A stretch of 64,000 bases of DNA from Bacillota bacterium (GCA_023410475.1 JAEYPS010000032.1:124001-188000); one strand, 5' to 3'. Counted from the stretch's first letter, positions 50,219-59,253 are shown. A program made the numbers and translations. Notes: generated by a model from the sequence alone, not told the origin.

Positions 50219-51049
50219 ATGAAGATAGCGGTATTGAGCGGAAAAGGTGGTACGGGTAAGACTATCGTGTCTGCAAGCCTCGCTGTTTCACTTGGCAGCA
50301 GCCAATACATAGATTGTGATGTGGAAGAACCAAACGGCGCTCTGTTTTTAAACCCGGCAATCGAGCATTCGATCCCTGTCAGCGTTCTTGTGCCCGCTGT
50401 TGACGAAGAAAAATGCAGCGGCTGCGGGGACTGCGCCAGAGCATGCCGCTTTAACGCCATCGCGGCAGTCAAAGGCAAGGTAATAATATTCCCCGAGATT
50501 TGCCACCATTGCGGAGCATGCGTGATCGCCTGCCCTGAAAAGGCCATTTCGGAATGCGAAAGGGAGATCGGCGTAGTCGAATCCGACGGTAAGGGACATT
50601 TCCTGCAGGGAAGGCTCAATATAGGAGAGCCGGTTACAATACCAATAATCAATAAGCTTAAGCGGTCTATACGCGAAGACATTCCTGCGATTCTCGACTG
50701 TTGCCCCGGAGCGGCATGTACGGTGGTTAAGACGATCGAAGGCTGTGATTACTGCATACTCGTTACCGAACCGACGCCGTTTGGCCTTCACGATCTAAAT
50801 ATAGCCGCCGCTCTGGTCAGGAAGATGGGGATGCCTTTCGGTGTTGTCGTTAATAAAGCTATGGAGGGAGACCAAAGCATACAGCAGTTTTGCAGCAGCG
50901 AGAATATCAAAATATTAATGGAGATACCTTACATGCGCGAGATCGCTGAAGCCTACTCTAACGGCCTTCTGCCCGTACATTTGGACAAAGAATGGGAAAA
51001 CAGATTCATCCGGCTGTACTACAATGCCAAAGGGGGAAGGGCTACATGA
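50219..51049 (+). CDS. MinD-family ATPase with inserted ferredoxin domain (copy 1)
   Basis: A 276-residue P-loop protein with SGKGGTGKTIVSASLAV and CDVEEPNGALFL. Two 4Fe-4S motifs are inserted at about residues 62-105 (CSGCGDCARAC, CHHCGACVIACP). The ATPase resumes with ILDCCPGAACTVV. This COG1149 type occurs in pairs in strict anaerobes and is thought to couple ATP hydrolysis to cluster handling. Its stop overlaps the next start by 4 bases. Confidence 0.93.
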   Translation: MKIAVLSGKGGTGKTIVSASLAVSLGSSQYIDCDVEEPNGALFLNPAIEHSIPVSVLVPAVDEEKCSGCGDCARACRFNAIAAVKGKVIIFPEICHHCGACVIACPEKAISECEREIGVVESDGKGHFLQGRLNIGEPVTIPIINKLKRSIREDIPAILDCCPGAACTVVKTIEGCDYCILVTEPTPFGLHDLNIAAALVRKMGMPFGVVVNKAMEGDQSIQQFCSSENIKILMEIPYMREIAEAYSNGLLPVHLDKEWENRFIRLYYNAKGGRAT

Positions 51050-51903
51050 AGCAGATAGTGTTTGTAAGCGGCAAGGGAGGAACGGGAAAGAGCACGCTCG
51101 TTGCCTCGCTGAGTTTGCTGGTGCAAAGCAAGGCGCTTGCTGATTGCGATGTTGACGCTCCTAATCTTCACCTGCTGATCAATGGCAAACGGCTGCGAAA
51201 AGAAGATTTTCGCGGCGCAGAGCAAGCATCGATCGATCTGGCAAAATGCGTTTCATGCGGCGTGTGCAGGGATACCTGCCGTTTCGGTGCGGTCTCGGAA
51301 GAGCTTTCGATAATTCCGATTTATTGTGAGGGATGCGGCGCATGCGCGCTGGCCTGTCCGGCGGGGGCTATATCGCTGACAGAGGTCAAAACGGGTGAAA
51401 CATACGCTGACTTAACGCAGCGCGGGACGTTTTCGCACGCGTTGCTCGATATCGGGGCGGAAGGCTCAGGCAAGCTGGTTACCAAGGTCAAGGAAAACAT
51501 GATTTTATTCATGGACAAAGAAGAGTGGGCACTTGTGGATGGCTCTCCCGGAATAGGCTGCCCTGTGATTGCCTCAATAACAGGAGCGGACGCGGTCGTA
51601 GCGGTATGTGAGCCTACGAAATCCGGGCAAAGCGATCTTATAAGAGTGCTGGGCGTCGCCCGCCATTTCGGGATACCCGCGTTTGTATGCATCAATAAGT
51701 ACGACCTCAATCCCGGAATTGCCTCTGAGATAGAAGAGTATTGCAGGGAGAACGATTTTCCCCTTGTCGGAAGGATACCCTTTGAACCGGCGATAGTAAA
51801 AGCGCTTCAGTCTTTTAAAACGCCTGTAGAAGCAGGGCTTGATAATATTGTGCGGGAAATAGATTTAATATGGAACAATTTATTGAAAGAGCTTTCAAAA
51901 TAA
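51046..51903 (+). CDS. MinD-family ATPase with inserted ferredoxin domain (copy 2)
   Basis: A 285-residue partner of the preceding protein, with VSGKGGTGKSTLVASLSL, CDVDAPNLHLL, ferredoxin motifs CVSCGVCRDTCRF and CEGCGACALACP, and LVDGSPGIGCPVIASI. Translation is coupled to copy 1 (ATGA), so a heterodimer is likely. ATG 51046 has GGGGGAAGGG upstream. Confidence 0.93.
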   Translation: MKQIVFVSGKGGTGKSTLVASLSLLVQSKALADCDVDAPNLHLLINGKRLRKEDFRGAEQASIDLAKCVSCGVCRDTCRFGAVSEELSIIPIYCEGCGACALACPAGAISLTEVKTGETYADLTQRGTFSHALLDIGAEGSGKLVTKVKENMILFMDKEEWALVDGSPGIGCPVIASITGADAVVAVCEPTKSGQSDLIRVLGVARHFGIPAFVCINKYDLNPGIASEIEEYCRENDFPLVGRIPFEPAIVKALQSFKTPVEAGLDNIVREIDLIWNNLLKELSK

Positions 51904-51927
51904 ATAAGATAAAGGGAGGAGTTACAA

Positions 51928-52317
51928 ATGTTGATTGCGATAGCTACAGATGAAGGATGCGTATCAGCTCACTTCGGCAGATGCGAGGCTTACACTATGG
52001 TAAACATCGAGAATGGAAAAGCTGTATGCGTGGAATTGGAGGCAAACCCCGGACATTCTCCGGGCGCTATCCCGCAGTTCCTTAAATCGAAGGGCGCGGA
52101 TAAAATCGTTTGCGGTGGAATAGGGGCCAGGGCGACAGAGCTGTTCAGGCAGTACGGAATTGAAATATTGGCCGGCGTTGACGGAACCGTGGACAATGCC
52201 ATTGAAGCGCTTGCGGCAGGTACGCTGTTTGGCAAAGAGAGCATGTGCGACCCGGGAGTGGGACGCGGATATGGTGTGGAAAAGACTGAATGCGACCATG
52301 CCCATCAGGAAGCATAA
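51928..52317 (+). CDS. NifX/NifB-type FeMo-cofactor-family protein (copy 2)
   Basis: A 129-residue PF02579 protein: IAIATDEGCVSAHFGRCEAYTMV, then HSPGAIPQFLKSKGADKIVCGGIGARA. A Cys/His-containing tail (CDPGVGRGYGVEKTECDHAHQ) is absent from copy 1. AAAGGGAGG precedes the ATG. Two NifX-type proteins flanking two MinD/ferredoxin ATPases are the core of this cluster. Confidence 0.92.
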   Translation: MLIAIATDEGCVSAHFGRCEAYTMVNIENGKAVCVELEANPGHSPGAIPQFLKSKGADKIVCGGIGARATELFRQYGIEILAGVDGTVDNAIEALAAGTLFGKESMCDPGVGRGYGVEKTECDHAHQEA

Positions 52318-52329
52318 AGGAGGTAAGCT

Positions 52330-52653
52330 ATGCCTGGAAGAGATGGAACAGGGCCGGTTGGAATGGGGCCTATGCGAAAAGGAAAGGGCCGCTGCGCAGG
52401 CTATGCATCACCGGGGTATTCAAACGTCGGAGCCGGCGCAGGCAGAGGACGAGGATTCAGAAGGATGTATTATGCGACAGGGCTGCCCGGATGGGCGCGC
52501 TGCGGTATATACCCTCATGGCTATACTTCCTGTGCTGATACCGGTGTGGAGCCTGCCGTGAGTGAAAAGGAAATACTGAAGGATCAGGTTAAGTTCCTGG
52601 AAGAGCAGCTCAAAAGCGTGCGCGAACGATTGGACAGCCTGAAGGAAGACTGA
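52330..52653 (+). CDS. DUF5320-type Gly/Arg-rich protein
   Basis: A 107-residue protein starting MPGRDGTGPVGMGPMRKGKG with CAGY, followed by a Gly/Arg/Tyr-rich middle and a C-terminal coiled coil (SEKEILKDQVKFLEEQLKSV). This is the DUF5320 pattern, known almost only beside NifX- and MinD-type genes. Function unknown; a cofactor or Fe-S scaffold role has been presumed from context. Confidence 0.9.
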   Translation: MPGRDGTGPVGMGPMRKGKGRCAGYASPGYSNVGAGAGRGRGFRRMYYATGLPGWARCGIYPHGYTSCADTGVEPAVSEKEILKDQVKFLEEQLKSVRERLDSLKED

Positions 52654-52669
52654 GATACGGATATTTATG

Positions 52670-52701
52670 AAAGGAAGGCGGGGGATCCTGCCTCCTTTTG
52701 T
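52670..52701 (+). terminator. Hairpin after the DUF5320 gene
   Basis: AAAGGAAGGCGGGG faces CCTGCCTCCTTTT across GAT, an imperfect but GC-rich stem with a short T end. It could separate the cluster into two transcripts. Confidence 0.55.
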
Positions 52702-52717
52702 ATTAAGGTAACCGTAC

Positions 52718-52888
52718 ATGACAATATATAGAAGATCATCGATTATGGGGCTCTCAGATGAAAGTATTATTATTTTGGTTTACTGTCTTGATGATATGGC
52801 CGATACCGTGTACGATAAAGACGGCGCGGGGCTGCTTTTTATCATGAAGGAATACAAGCATCGGCGCGACAGCAACAGATTACATTAA
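52718..52888 (+). CDS. Possible 56-residue small protein
   Basis: ATG 52718 with AAGGTA upstream opens 56 codons: MTIYRRSSIMGLSDESIIIL, then YCLDDMADTVYDKDGAG, ending in a basic tail. It fills the gap between the hairpin and the DUF89 gene and ends 28 bases before it. No family is recognised. It could be a chance frame. Confidence 0.4.
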   Translation: MTIYRRSSIMGLSDESIIILVYCLDDMADTVYDKDGAGLLFIMKEYKHRRDSNRLH

Positions 52889-52916
52889 AAAAATGCTTGA
52901 ATACAAAGGGGACTGT

Positions 52917-53762
52917 ATGGACGTTTATCTTGACTGTTTACCGTGCTCGCTGCGTCAGGCGCTTGAGGCCTCGCGTATGGCAACTGACAACTCCGAGCTG
53001 CACGGTAAAATCATGGCCGATTCAGCCGCGCTTCTGCAAAGCTACAATAAATTCACAAACGCTCCCGAGATATGCAGGGAGGTTCACAGAATAGTAAAGG
53101 AACACACGGGAAACCGCGACCCGTATAAGGATATCAAGAAAAAAGATATTGAGACCGCGCTTGCTCTTATGCCCTCGCTGAAACGGTTTGTGGATGTAAA
53201 CCACGACCGGCTTTATCGTGCGTTTAAGGCTGCGGCAATGGGCAATATGCTTGACTCCTCAATAGTTTCAAGCTTTAACTTTGAAACCTGCTTTGAGGCG
53301 GAGCTGAATAAGCCTTTTTCCGTATACGATATTGAGCCATTTGAGCAGAAGCTAAAAACGGCAAAAAGCCTTCTCGTCATAGCCGACAACGCCGGAGAGA
53401 CCGTGTTTGACTGTATAATGCTCAATGAATTCCCTGAGCTTGATATAACGTACGCGGTGAGAAGCGTCCCCATACTGAATGACGCAACCGAGGAAGAAGC
53501 GCGTGCATCCGGTATTGAAGCCTATGCGCGTATTATCCCGTCGGGCAGCGACGTACCCGGAACGATTCTAAATGAATGCACGAAAGAGTTTCTTGATATA
53601 TTCAACACAGCCGACATAGTGATAAGCAAAGGTCAGGGAAATTACGAAACGCTTTCGGACTGCAGCAGGGATATATTCTTTTTGCTTAAGGCGAAGTGCG
53701 CGGTTGTTTCAAATCTGCTGGCAGTGGATTTGAACGGCTATGTTTTCTTATATAAGAAGTAA
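52917..53762 (+). CDS. DUF89/ARMT1-like family protein
   Basis: A 281-residue protein starting MDVYLDCLPCSLRQALEA, with the Cys pair typical of the prokaryotic DUF89 branch. It carries the metal-phosphatase core LLVIADNAGETVFDCIML, SKGQGNYETLSD and a C-terminal FLLKAKCAVVSNLL. Relatives are metal-dependent damage-control phosphatases. ATG 52917 follows AAAGGGG. It lies in the metallocofactor cluster next to DUF134. Confidence 0.88.
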   Translation: MDVYLDCLPCSLRQALEASRMATDNSELHGKIMADSAALLQSYNKFTNAPEICREVHRIVKEHTGNRDPYKDIKKKDIETALALMPSLKRFVDVNHDRLYRAFKAAAMGNMLDSSIVSSFNFETCFEAELNKPFSVYDIEPFEQKLKTAKSLLVIADNAGETVFDCIMLNEFPELDITYAVRSVPILNDATEEEARASGIEAYARIIPSGSDVPGTILNECTKEFLDIFNTADIVISKGQGNYETLSDCSRDIFFLLKAKCAVVSNLLAVDLNGYVFLYKK

Positions 53763-53771
53763 GGAGATATT

Positions 53772-54251
53772 ATGTCAAGGCCTACAAAACTAAGACAGAT
53801 AGAGCATATACCGACAGTAGAATACTTTGTCCCGTCAGACAGGACTGAGTGCGCCTTTGCCGAGAATGTTTTAAAGCTCGAAGAGCTGGAAGCAGTGCGG
53901 CTGAAGGATATGGAAGGGCTTGAGCAGGAGGAGTGCGCGGCAAAGATGCGGGTGTCGCGGCCGACGTTTCAGCGCATTCTTCTGGCTGCGCGCGAGAAGG
54001 TTGCCGACAGCCTCGTTACGGGAAAGGCGATTCGCATTGAAGGAGGAAATTTTACGCGCAACATATGCGCGGTAACATGCCTCGACTGCGGATACGGCTG
54101 GACGGAAGGCTTTGAAAATATGGAGCGTATCGCAAACGGGGAAAATACCTGCCCGAAATGCGGCTCGGGGAATATTGCCTGCGCAAGCAGAGGGCGAGGC
54201 AAGTTTTGCAGAGGAAACTGCCGCCGGCACGGAAGCCGGGGCGAGTTCTAG
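53772..54251 (+). CDS. DUF134 DNA-binding protein with zinc ribbon
   Basis: A 159-residue protein. Residues 1-90 are a sigma-70 region-4-like helix-turn-helix (LEAVRLKDMEGLEQEECAAKMRVSRPTFQRIL). Then comes a zinc ribbon (CLDCGYGW...CPKCGSGN) and a Cys/Arg tail (GKFCRGNCRRH). DUF134 members are presumed regulators of NifX/MinD-type clusters. The inverted repeat at 49775-49815 is an obvious candidate target, but this is inference. Confidence 0.9.
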   Translation: MSRPTKLRQIEHIPTVEYFVPSDRTECAFAENVLKLEELEAVRLKDMEGLEQEECAAKMRVSRPTFQRILLAAREKVADSLVTGKAIRIEGGNFTRNICAVTCLDCGYGWTEGFENMERIANGENTCPKCGSGNIACASRGRGKFCRGNCRRHGSRGEF

Positions 54252-54554
54252 CCGTACCGCAGGCTCAGACACAACCGTAATATAATTCTGCTCAGCTTCT
54301 TATTTCATGTTTGGTTCTTATGGACAGCGTCATGTTATCGCGACCGAATATCACTTATTTTATAAAGCAATAAGCATAATACCCATTTTGCGTTGGGTAA
54401 AAGGCAGCCGTGAGGACTTGCCTTCTTTTAATATCATTCTGATTACAGCTCAGGGACAACAATAATGCTTCAGCTTAAATGCCGGGTGATTTGCGGTGCA
54501 TAAAACTGCTAAATCACACCAAAATATCTATAGAAAACAAAAAGGAGACGCACT
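54252..54554. other. Gap before the catalase gene
   Basis: These 303 bases hold no credible gene. They contain AAGGCA/TGCCTT (54401-54424) followed by CTTTT, a weak terminator candidate. A GTGATTT/AAATCAC hairpin (54486-54517) lies 37 bases before the catalase start. No clear promoter is visible. Confidence 0.5.
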
Positions 54555-56666
54555 ATGGATACACCCGGTAACACATTTGAAGATGAAAAAAAGCAGCAGC
54601 TGGATTATTTTAAAGCCGCTCATGAAGGCAGCGCTCTTACAACTGATCAGGGCGTGAAGATACCGAGCACGGTAGACTCTCTGAAAGCGGGAGCACGCGG
54701 GCCGACACTTATGGAAGACTTCCACTTCCGCGAGAAGATGACGCATTTCGATCACGAACGGATCCCCGAGCGAGTCGTTCACGCCCGCGGATTCGGAGTA
54801 CATGGATTTTTTCAGGTATATCAGTCTATGAAAGATTACACCAAGGCGAAGTTTCTACAGGATCCGTCCGTTAAGACGCCTGTGTTCGTGCGTTTTTCCA
54901 CCGTAGTAGGCTCAAGGGGCTCAGCCGATACCGTACGCGACGTGCGCGGATTTGCGACAAAGTTTTATACGGAAGAGGGCAACTATGACCTTGTGGGCAA
55001 CAACATCCCCGTATTCTTTATTCAGGACGCAATAAAGTTCCCCGACATAGTACACGCGATAAAGCCCGAACCGCACAACGAGATACCGCAGGCGTCGGCG
55101 GCGCACGATACGTTCTGGGACTTTGTGGTGGCAAACCCGGAGAACGCTCATATGATAATGTGGCTGCTGTCCGACAGGGCCATACCGCGCAGCTTTCGTA
55201 TGATGGAGGGCTTCGGGGTAAACACGTTCCGGCTCGTCAACGAGCAGGGCGTAGGGCGGTTCGTCAAGTTTCACTGGAAGCCGCTTTTGGGAGTGCATTC
55301 TCTTGTCTGGGACGAGGCGCAGAAGATAGCAGGCAAAGACCCCGATTACCACCGGCGCGATATCTGGAACGCCATTGAGATGGGCGAATACCCTGAATTT
55401 GAGCTTGGCATACAGCTCATAGAGGAGAAGGACGAGCATAACTTTGATTTTGATATACTTGACCCTACAAAGATATGGCCTGAGGAAATGATACCCGTGC
55501 AGATAATCGGGAAAATGACGCTGAACAGAAACGTTGACAATTTCTTTGCCGAGACTGAACAAGTAGCGTTCCATCCGGGAAACGTCGTTCCGGGCATAGA
55601 CTTTACAAACGACCCTCTACTTCAGGGCAGACTGTTCTCTTATCTCGACACACAGCTTATAAGGCTGGGTGGACCCAATTTCCACGAGATACCGATAAAC
55701 CATGCCGTAGCTGAGGTTCATAACAACCAGCGCGACGGATACCACAGGATGAGGATAGACGTCGGCAATGTCAGCTATTCTCCGAACACTCTGCAGTCGG
55801 ACTACCCAAAGACCGTACAGCAAGACCAGGGAGCTTACGTGCATTACGCCGAAAAAGTGGACGGGCAGAAGATAAGAGCGAGAAGCCAGAGCTTTATGGA
55901 CCATTTCTCTCAGGCGAGGCTGTTCTGGAACAGTATGTCGGACGCGGAAAAGCGCCATATCGTCGAAGCGTTCCATTTCGAAGTGGGAAGCGTGAAAAAC
56001 AAGGATATAAGGCAGGGCGTCGTGGATATGTTCAACAATGTGGACGGCAGCCTTGCCGCCCAGATAGCCGAAGGTATAAGTGCAAATCCGCCCGCTATTC
56101 CGTCTTCAAACACCGTTATGGCGGCTTCGCCCGCCTTAAGCCAGGAAAACACTATAAAAACAGCAAGGACTAGGAAAGTGGCGATACTCGCGGAAGCCGG
56201 GTTCAACTATGGCGAAACGGCAGGCATGATGGATTTCCTGAAAAACGCCGGCGTCGGTTCTGAGATAATCTGCAGCAGGCAGGGGGTAGTCACGAGCGCA
56301 GACGGCCGCCAGTTGAGCGCGTGCCAGAATTACAGGACGACCTCGTCCGTTTTGTATGACGCTGTATTTATTCCGGGCGGTAATGAGAGCGCGCAGGCCA
56401 TGCAAAAGCAGAACGCGACAAAGCAGTTCATTGCAGACATGTTCATGCACTGTAAGGCGATAGGAGCCACGTGCGAGGGTGTGGACGTGGTGGAGTCCGC
56501 AAGCCCAGCCGACCTTGTCGCCGCGCCGTTTGGATTCCCAGCGGAGCTCACCTCAAACGACGGCGTAGTGACGGCTCGGGACGCAAACGCCCTCGGCGAT
56601 TTCCAAAACGAATTCTTAAACGCCGTCGCCGCTCACAGGCACTGGTCAAGATACGTATACGTATAG
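54555..56666 (+). CDS. katE: Large-subunit monofunctional catalase with DJ-1-like C-terminal domain
   Basis: A 703-residue heme catalase of clade 2 (HPII type). The catalytic His lies in VVHARGFGVHGFF, the distal Asn in LVGNNIPVFFIQDA, and the proximal heme Tyr in RLFSYLDTQLIRLG. Residues about 530-703 form a DJ-1/PfpI-like flavodoxin fold (KVAILAEAGFNYGET, DAVFIPGGNES). It decomposes hydrogen peroxide. AAAAAGGAG precedes the ATG. Large-subunit catalases are uncommon in Clostridia. Confidence 0.97.
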   Translation: MDTPGNTFEDEKKQQLDYFKAAHEGSALTTDQGVKIPSTVDSLKAGARGPTLMEDFHFREKMTHFDHERIPERVVHARGFGVHGFFQVYQSMKDYTKAKFLQDPSVKTPVFVRFSTVVGSRGSADTVRDVRGFATKFYTEEGNYDLVGNNIPVFFIQDAIKFPDIVHAIKPEPHNEIPQASAAHDTFWDFVVANPENAHMIMWLLSDRAIPRSFRMMEGFGVNTFRLVNEQGVGRFVKFHWKPLLGVHSLVWDEAQKIAGKDPDYHRRDIWNAIEMGEYPEFELGIQLIEEKDEHNFDFDILDPTKIWPEEMIPVQIIGKMTLNRNVDNFFAETEQVAFHPGNVVPGIDFTNDPLLQGRLFSYLDTQLIRLGGPNFHEIPINHAVAEVHNNQRDGYHRMRIDVGNVSYSPNTLQSDYPKTVQQDQGAYVHYAEKVDGQKIRARSQSFMDHFSQARLFWNSMSDAEKRHIVEAFHFEVGSVKNKDIRQGVVDMFNNVDGSLAAQIAEGISANPPAIPSSNTVMAASPALSQENTIKTARTRKVAILAEAGFNYGETAGMMDFLKNAGVGSEIICSRQGVVTSADGRQLSACQNYRTTSSVLYDAVFIPGGNESAQAMQKQNATKQFIADMFMHCKAIGATCEGVDVVESASPADLVAAPFGFPAELTSNDGVVTARDANALGDFQNEFLNAVAAHRHWSRYVYV

Positions 56667-56678
56667 CGATAAAAAAAG

Positions 56679-56715
56679 AAAAGGCCTTTCTCGTAAAAAT
56701 GAGGAAGGCCTTTTT
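56679..56715. terminator. Bidirectional terminator after katE
   Basis: AAAAGGCCTTTCTC pairs with GAGGAAGGCCTTTT (one G-T pair), with T-runs on both strands. Confidence 0.88.
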
Positions 56716-56723
56716 ACATATAT

Positions 56724-57140
56724 TTAAGGTTTCTTTTTGGTTTTGATAGTCAGAAGATGTATCGTAACGCCGACGCCGACGGCTCCGAGCAGATACTTAA
56801 CGAGCGCTTCCGGTACAAAAATTATCGATACTAAAAGCAGGCACCACAGCATAATAAGCGCCTGTATTTTAACGCGTACGGGAACGCCGGATTGAGTTTT
56901 GTAGTTTTCGATATATGGCCCGAAGTACTTGTTTTTTATCAGCCTACTGTAAACCGAAGTTGCGCTGCCGCTGTAGCAAAGAGCGGCTCCTATTACAAAA
57001 GGAGTTGTGGGAAGCACAGGTAAAAAAATGCCCAAGGCTCCAAGCGCAAGCAAAACCGAGCCGGAGATCACAAGAACAACCTTCTTTGCCTTAGCGCGTG
57101 TGTTAGTCTTTTTGCTGTCCTCATAATCCATGATAATCAT
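56724..57140 (-). CDS. YbaN/DUF454-family membrane protein
   Basis: A 138-residue protein with the DUF454 signature GALGIFLPVLPTTPFVIGAALCYSGSA, two or three further membrane segments, and YFGPYIENYKTQSGVPVRVK in the loop. It ends in a lysine-rich tail. Function unknown in the family. No operon partner. Confidence 0.88.
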   Translation of the reverse strand: MIIMDYEDSKKTNTRAKAKKVVLVISGSVLLALGALGIFLPVLPTTPFVIGAALCYSGSATSVYSRLIKNKYFGPYIENYKTQSGVPVRVKIQALIMLWCLLLVSIIFVPEALVKYLLGAVGVGVTIHLLTIKTKKKP

Positions 57141-57190
57141 GCTGCCTGATTTAAATTTTTCACTTCATTATACCATTAAACGTCATAACA

Positions 57191-57976
57191 TTACAGATCA
57201 GCCGATAAAGCCTCCTGATGCAGACGTTTCTTAATCTCTTCGCCTTCTAGCGGACGCCCGTGACTTGGCAGCAAAAGAGCGGGCTCCAGCCTGAGCAGCG
57301 TTTCTATAGATTCCGCCGCTTTGTCGAAATCCTCCGTAAGGTATGATGGGGGCACGGTGAAAGTTTCTTTTTGAGTCATCACAGACCAGAGCGATTCCTG
57401 CCTGACCGTTGATACAGCGTCTCCCGCGATTAGAGTGCCGTCGCTTTCCCTGAAAAACGATACGTGTCCCTGCGAATGGCCGGGGGTAAACACCCACCTC
57501 CAGCCTTCGCAAAACGGCACGGAGTTATCGTCCGGCAGCGCAGTGGCGCGGTCTTTTATATCAATCGCGGAGTGGGGGAAACTTTCCGACATCTCTGCCA
57601 CCAAGCCTTCGCTTATACCGTCGTCCGCAAGAGGGTAGTCTTTTTGCCCGGTTATATAAGCAAGCTCGTTTTTGTGTATATACGTGGGCACATCCCAGTG
57701 CATCGTGAGCGCCTTAAGAGAGCCTGTGTGGTCAAAATGGCCGTGGGTAAGCAAAATGGCGTGCGGGCGGGTACCTGCTCCAAAAATGTCATCCGCGGCG
57801 CGAATGATATACTCGTCGGAGTTCTCCAGTCCCGTATCGACAAGCGCCCAATAGCGCGATCCGAAAGAAATGATAAACGCGTTGACAATCCTGAAATCAA
57901 GCATGTATATATCGGGCAGCACCCGCTGCGTTTTTCTCGTCAGCAGCGATAATCCCTCAATCAGCTTGTTGCCCAT
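57191..57976 (-). CDS. Metallo-beta-lactamase-fold hydrolase
   Basis: A 261-residue protein with the metal motif LLTHGHFDHTGS, a second His in FTPGHSQGHVSF, Asp in LIAGDAV and a final His in LLPSHGRP. It is a complete dinuclear zinc site of the glyoxalase II/MBL type. The substrate is unknown. ATG 57976 follows AAGGCGGAA; the ATG at 58003 is possible. Confidence 0.9.
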   Translation of the reverse strand: MGNKLIEGLSLLTRKTQRVLPDIYMLDFRIVNAFIISFGSRYWALVDTGLENSDEYIIRAADDIFGAGTRPHAILLTHGHFDHTGSLKALTMHWDVPTYIHKNELAYITGQKDYPLADDGISEGLVAEMSESFPHSAIDIKDRATALPDDNSVPFCEGWRWVFTPGHSQGHVSFFRESDGTLIAGDAVSTVRQESLWSVMTQKETFTVPPSYLTEDFDKAAESIETLLRLEPALLLPSHGRPLEGEEIKKRLHQEALSADL

Positions 57977-58129
57977 TGTTCTGTTCCGCCTTAATATAAG
58001 CATCCCGGGTTAATATGCCGGGTATTATTATTCTCTATAATGAAAACGGTATTATTCATATAAGAGGCAATTTTCGCTGCTGATCACTTTTATATATCAA
58101 AAATAATCTGAAATTGTTCAAATTCAGGG

Positions 58130-58158
58130 TTGTAAAAACGTTATTACAACTATATAAT
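58130..58158 (+). promoter_or_regulatory. Promoter with LacI-type operator before the regulator gene
   Basis: TTGTAA (58130-58135), 17-base spacer, TATAAT (58153-58158). The palindrome TTGTAAAAACGTTATTACAA (58130-58149, one mismatched pair) overlaps the -35 and spacer and resembles the site at 59254-59269. Confidence 0.75.
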
Positions 58159-58206
58159 ATAACTGACAAAGTATAAAAGACCATTTTATTTTTCGCGAGA
58201 CGTATT

Positions 58207-59202
58207 ATGCCAGCAAAGTTAAAGGATATCGCCGCTGAACTGAATCTCTCGGTCTCCACTATTTCTAGGGTGGTAAACGGAAAAGACAGGGTAGACCCCG
58301 GTACAAGGCAGAGGGTGCTCAGCGCACTTGAAGATCACGATTACAAGCCTAACGAGATAGCCCGTTCTTTAAGGCTGCGCACGGTAAAGACGATAGTAAT
58401 ACTCGTGCCGGACATCGCGAACAACTTTTACGCTTCGGTAATAAAAGGAGCGCAGGCGATATGCCATGAAAGCGGCTATTCTCTGATGGTATGCAATTCG
58501 GACGAGAGCAAGGAACTTGAGCGGGAGGTTATACTGAGGCTTGCGGGCCAGCAGTACGCGGGATTGGTACTGGCGTCTGTAGACTGCTCGGCAGATATTG
58601 CGCAGCATTTGAAGGAACAGCGAATACCGGTGGTTTATATCGACAACATACCGCCCGCTACAACAAATTACGACTCGGTCACTATAAACAACTTAGCGGC
58701 GTCTTACGCGCTGACCAAAAAGATGATAGAGCGCGGGTATACAAACATAGGCTTTATAACCGGCACTCTTGAGCAGAGCTCGGGCAGCGAGCGGCTCGAA
58801 GGATATAAGCTGGCTTTGCGTGACGCGGGCCTTGAATACAAAGAGGACAGTGTCGCGATAGGGGACTTCAAGATGCGCTCGGGATACGACGGAATGAAGA
58901 GGCTCCTTGAAATCAGCAAGAACCTTGACTCGGTAATAGTATCCAACAATTTTATGGCGTACGGCGCGGTCAAGGCTGTACGGGAGGCGGGGCTGTCCAT
59001 CCCGGGTGACATCGCGTTTGCGGCGTTCGACGTTGTTGACGAAACGGAGCTGATAAGCCCCAAGATCACATCCATCAATCAGCCCGCTTCAGAGATAGGC
59101 GAGCGCGCTGCCGGCATACTGCTGCGCAGGATAACGGCGCAGGCCAAGGGATACAGCAATATTCTGCTGGACACACTATTTTCATCGGGAGAATCCTGGT
59201 AA
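58207..59202 (+). CDS. LacI-family transcriptional regulator
   Basis: A 331-residue repressor. The DNA-binding part covers residues 1-56 (KLKDIAAELNLSVSTISRVVNGKDRV), with hinge helix NEIARSLRLR. The effector domain has VLVPDIANNFYASVIKGAQAI, TGTLEQSSGSERLEGY and FAAFDVVDETEL. Matching operators before its own gene and before the glycoside hydrolase indicate that it controls both. The effector sugar is not known. Confidence 0.94.
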   Translation: MPAKLKDIAAELNLSVSTISRVVNGKDRVDPGTRQRVLSALEDHDYKPNEIARSLRLRTVKTIVILVPDIANNFYASVIKGAQAICHESGYSLMVCNSDESKELEREVILRLAGQQYAGLVLASVDCSADIAQHLKEQRIPVVYIDNIPPATTNYDSVTINNLAASYALTKKMIERGYTNIGFITGTLEQSSGSERLEGYKLALRDAGLEYKEDSVAIGDFKMRSGYDGMKRLLEISKNLDSVIVSNNFMAYGAVKAVREAGLSIPGDIAFAAFDVVDETELISPKITSINQPASEIGERAAGILLRRITAQAKGYSNILLDTLFSSGESW

Positions 59203-59253
59203 ATAATCCGATATAACGCTTTGTTATACTTGCGGGGAGATATGATACATTCT

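Noticed and set aside
49851..52317. Nitrogen fixation locus
   Set aside because: NifX-family proteins alone do not indicate nitrogenase; no nifH, nifD, nifK, nifE or nifN is present in the window.
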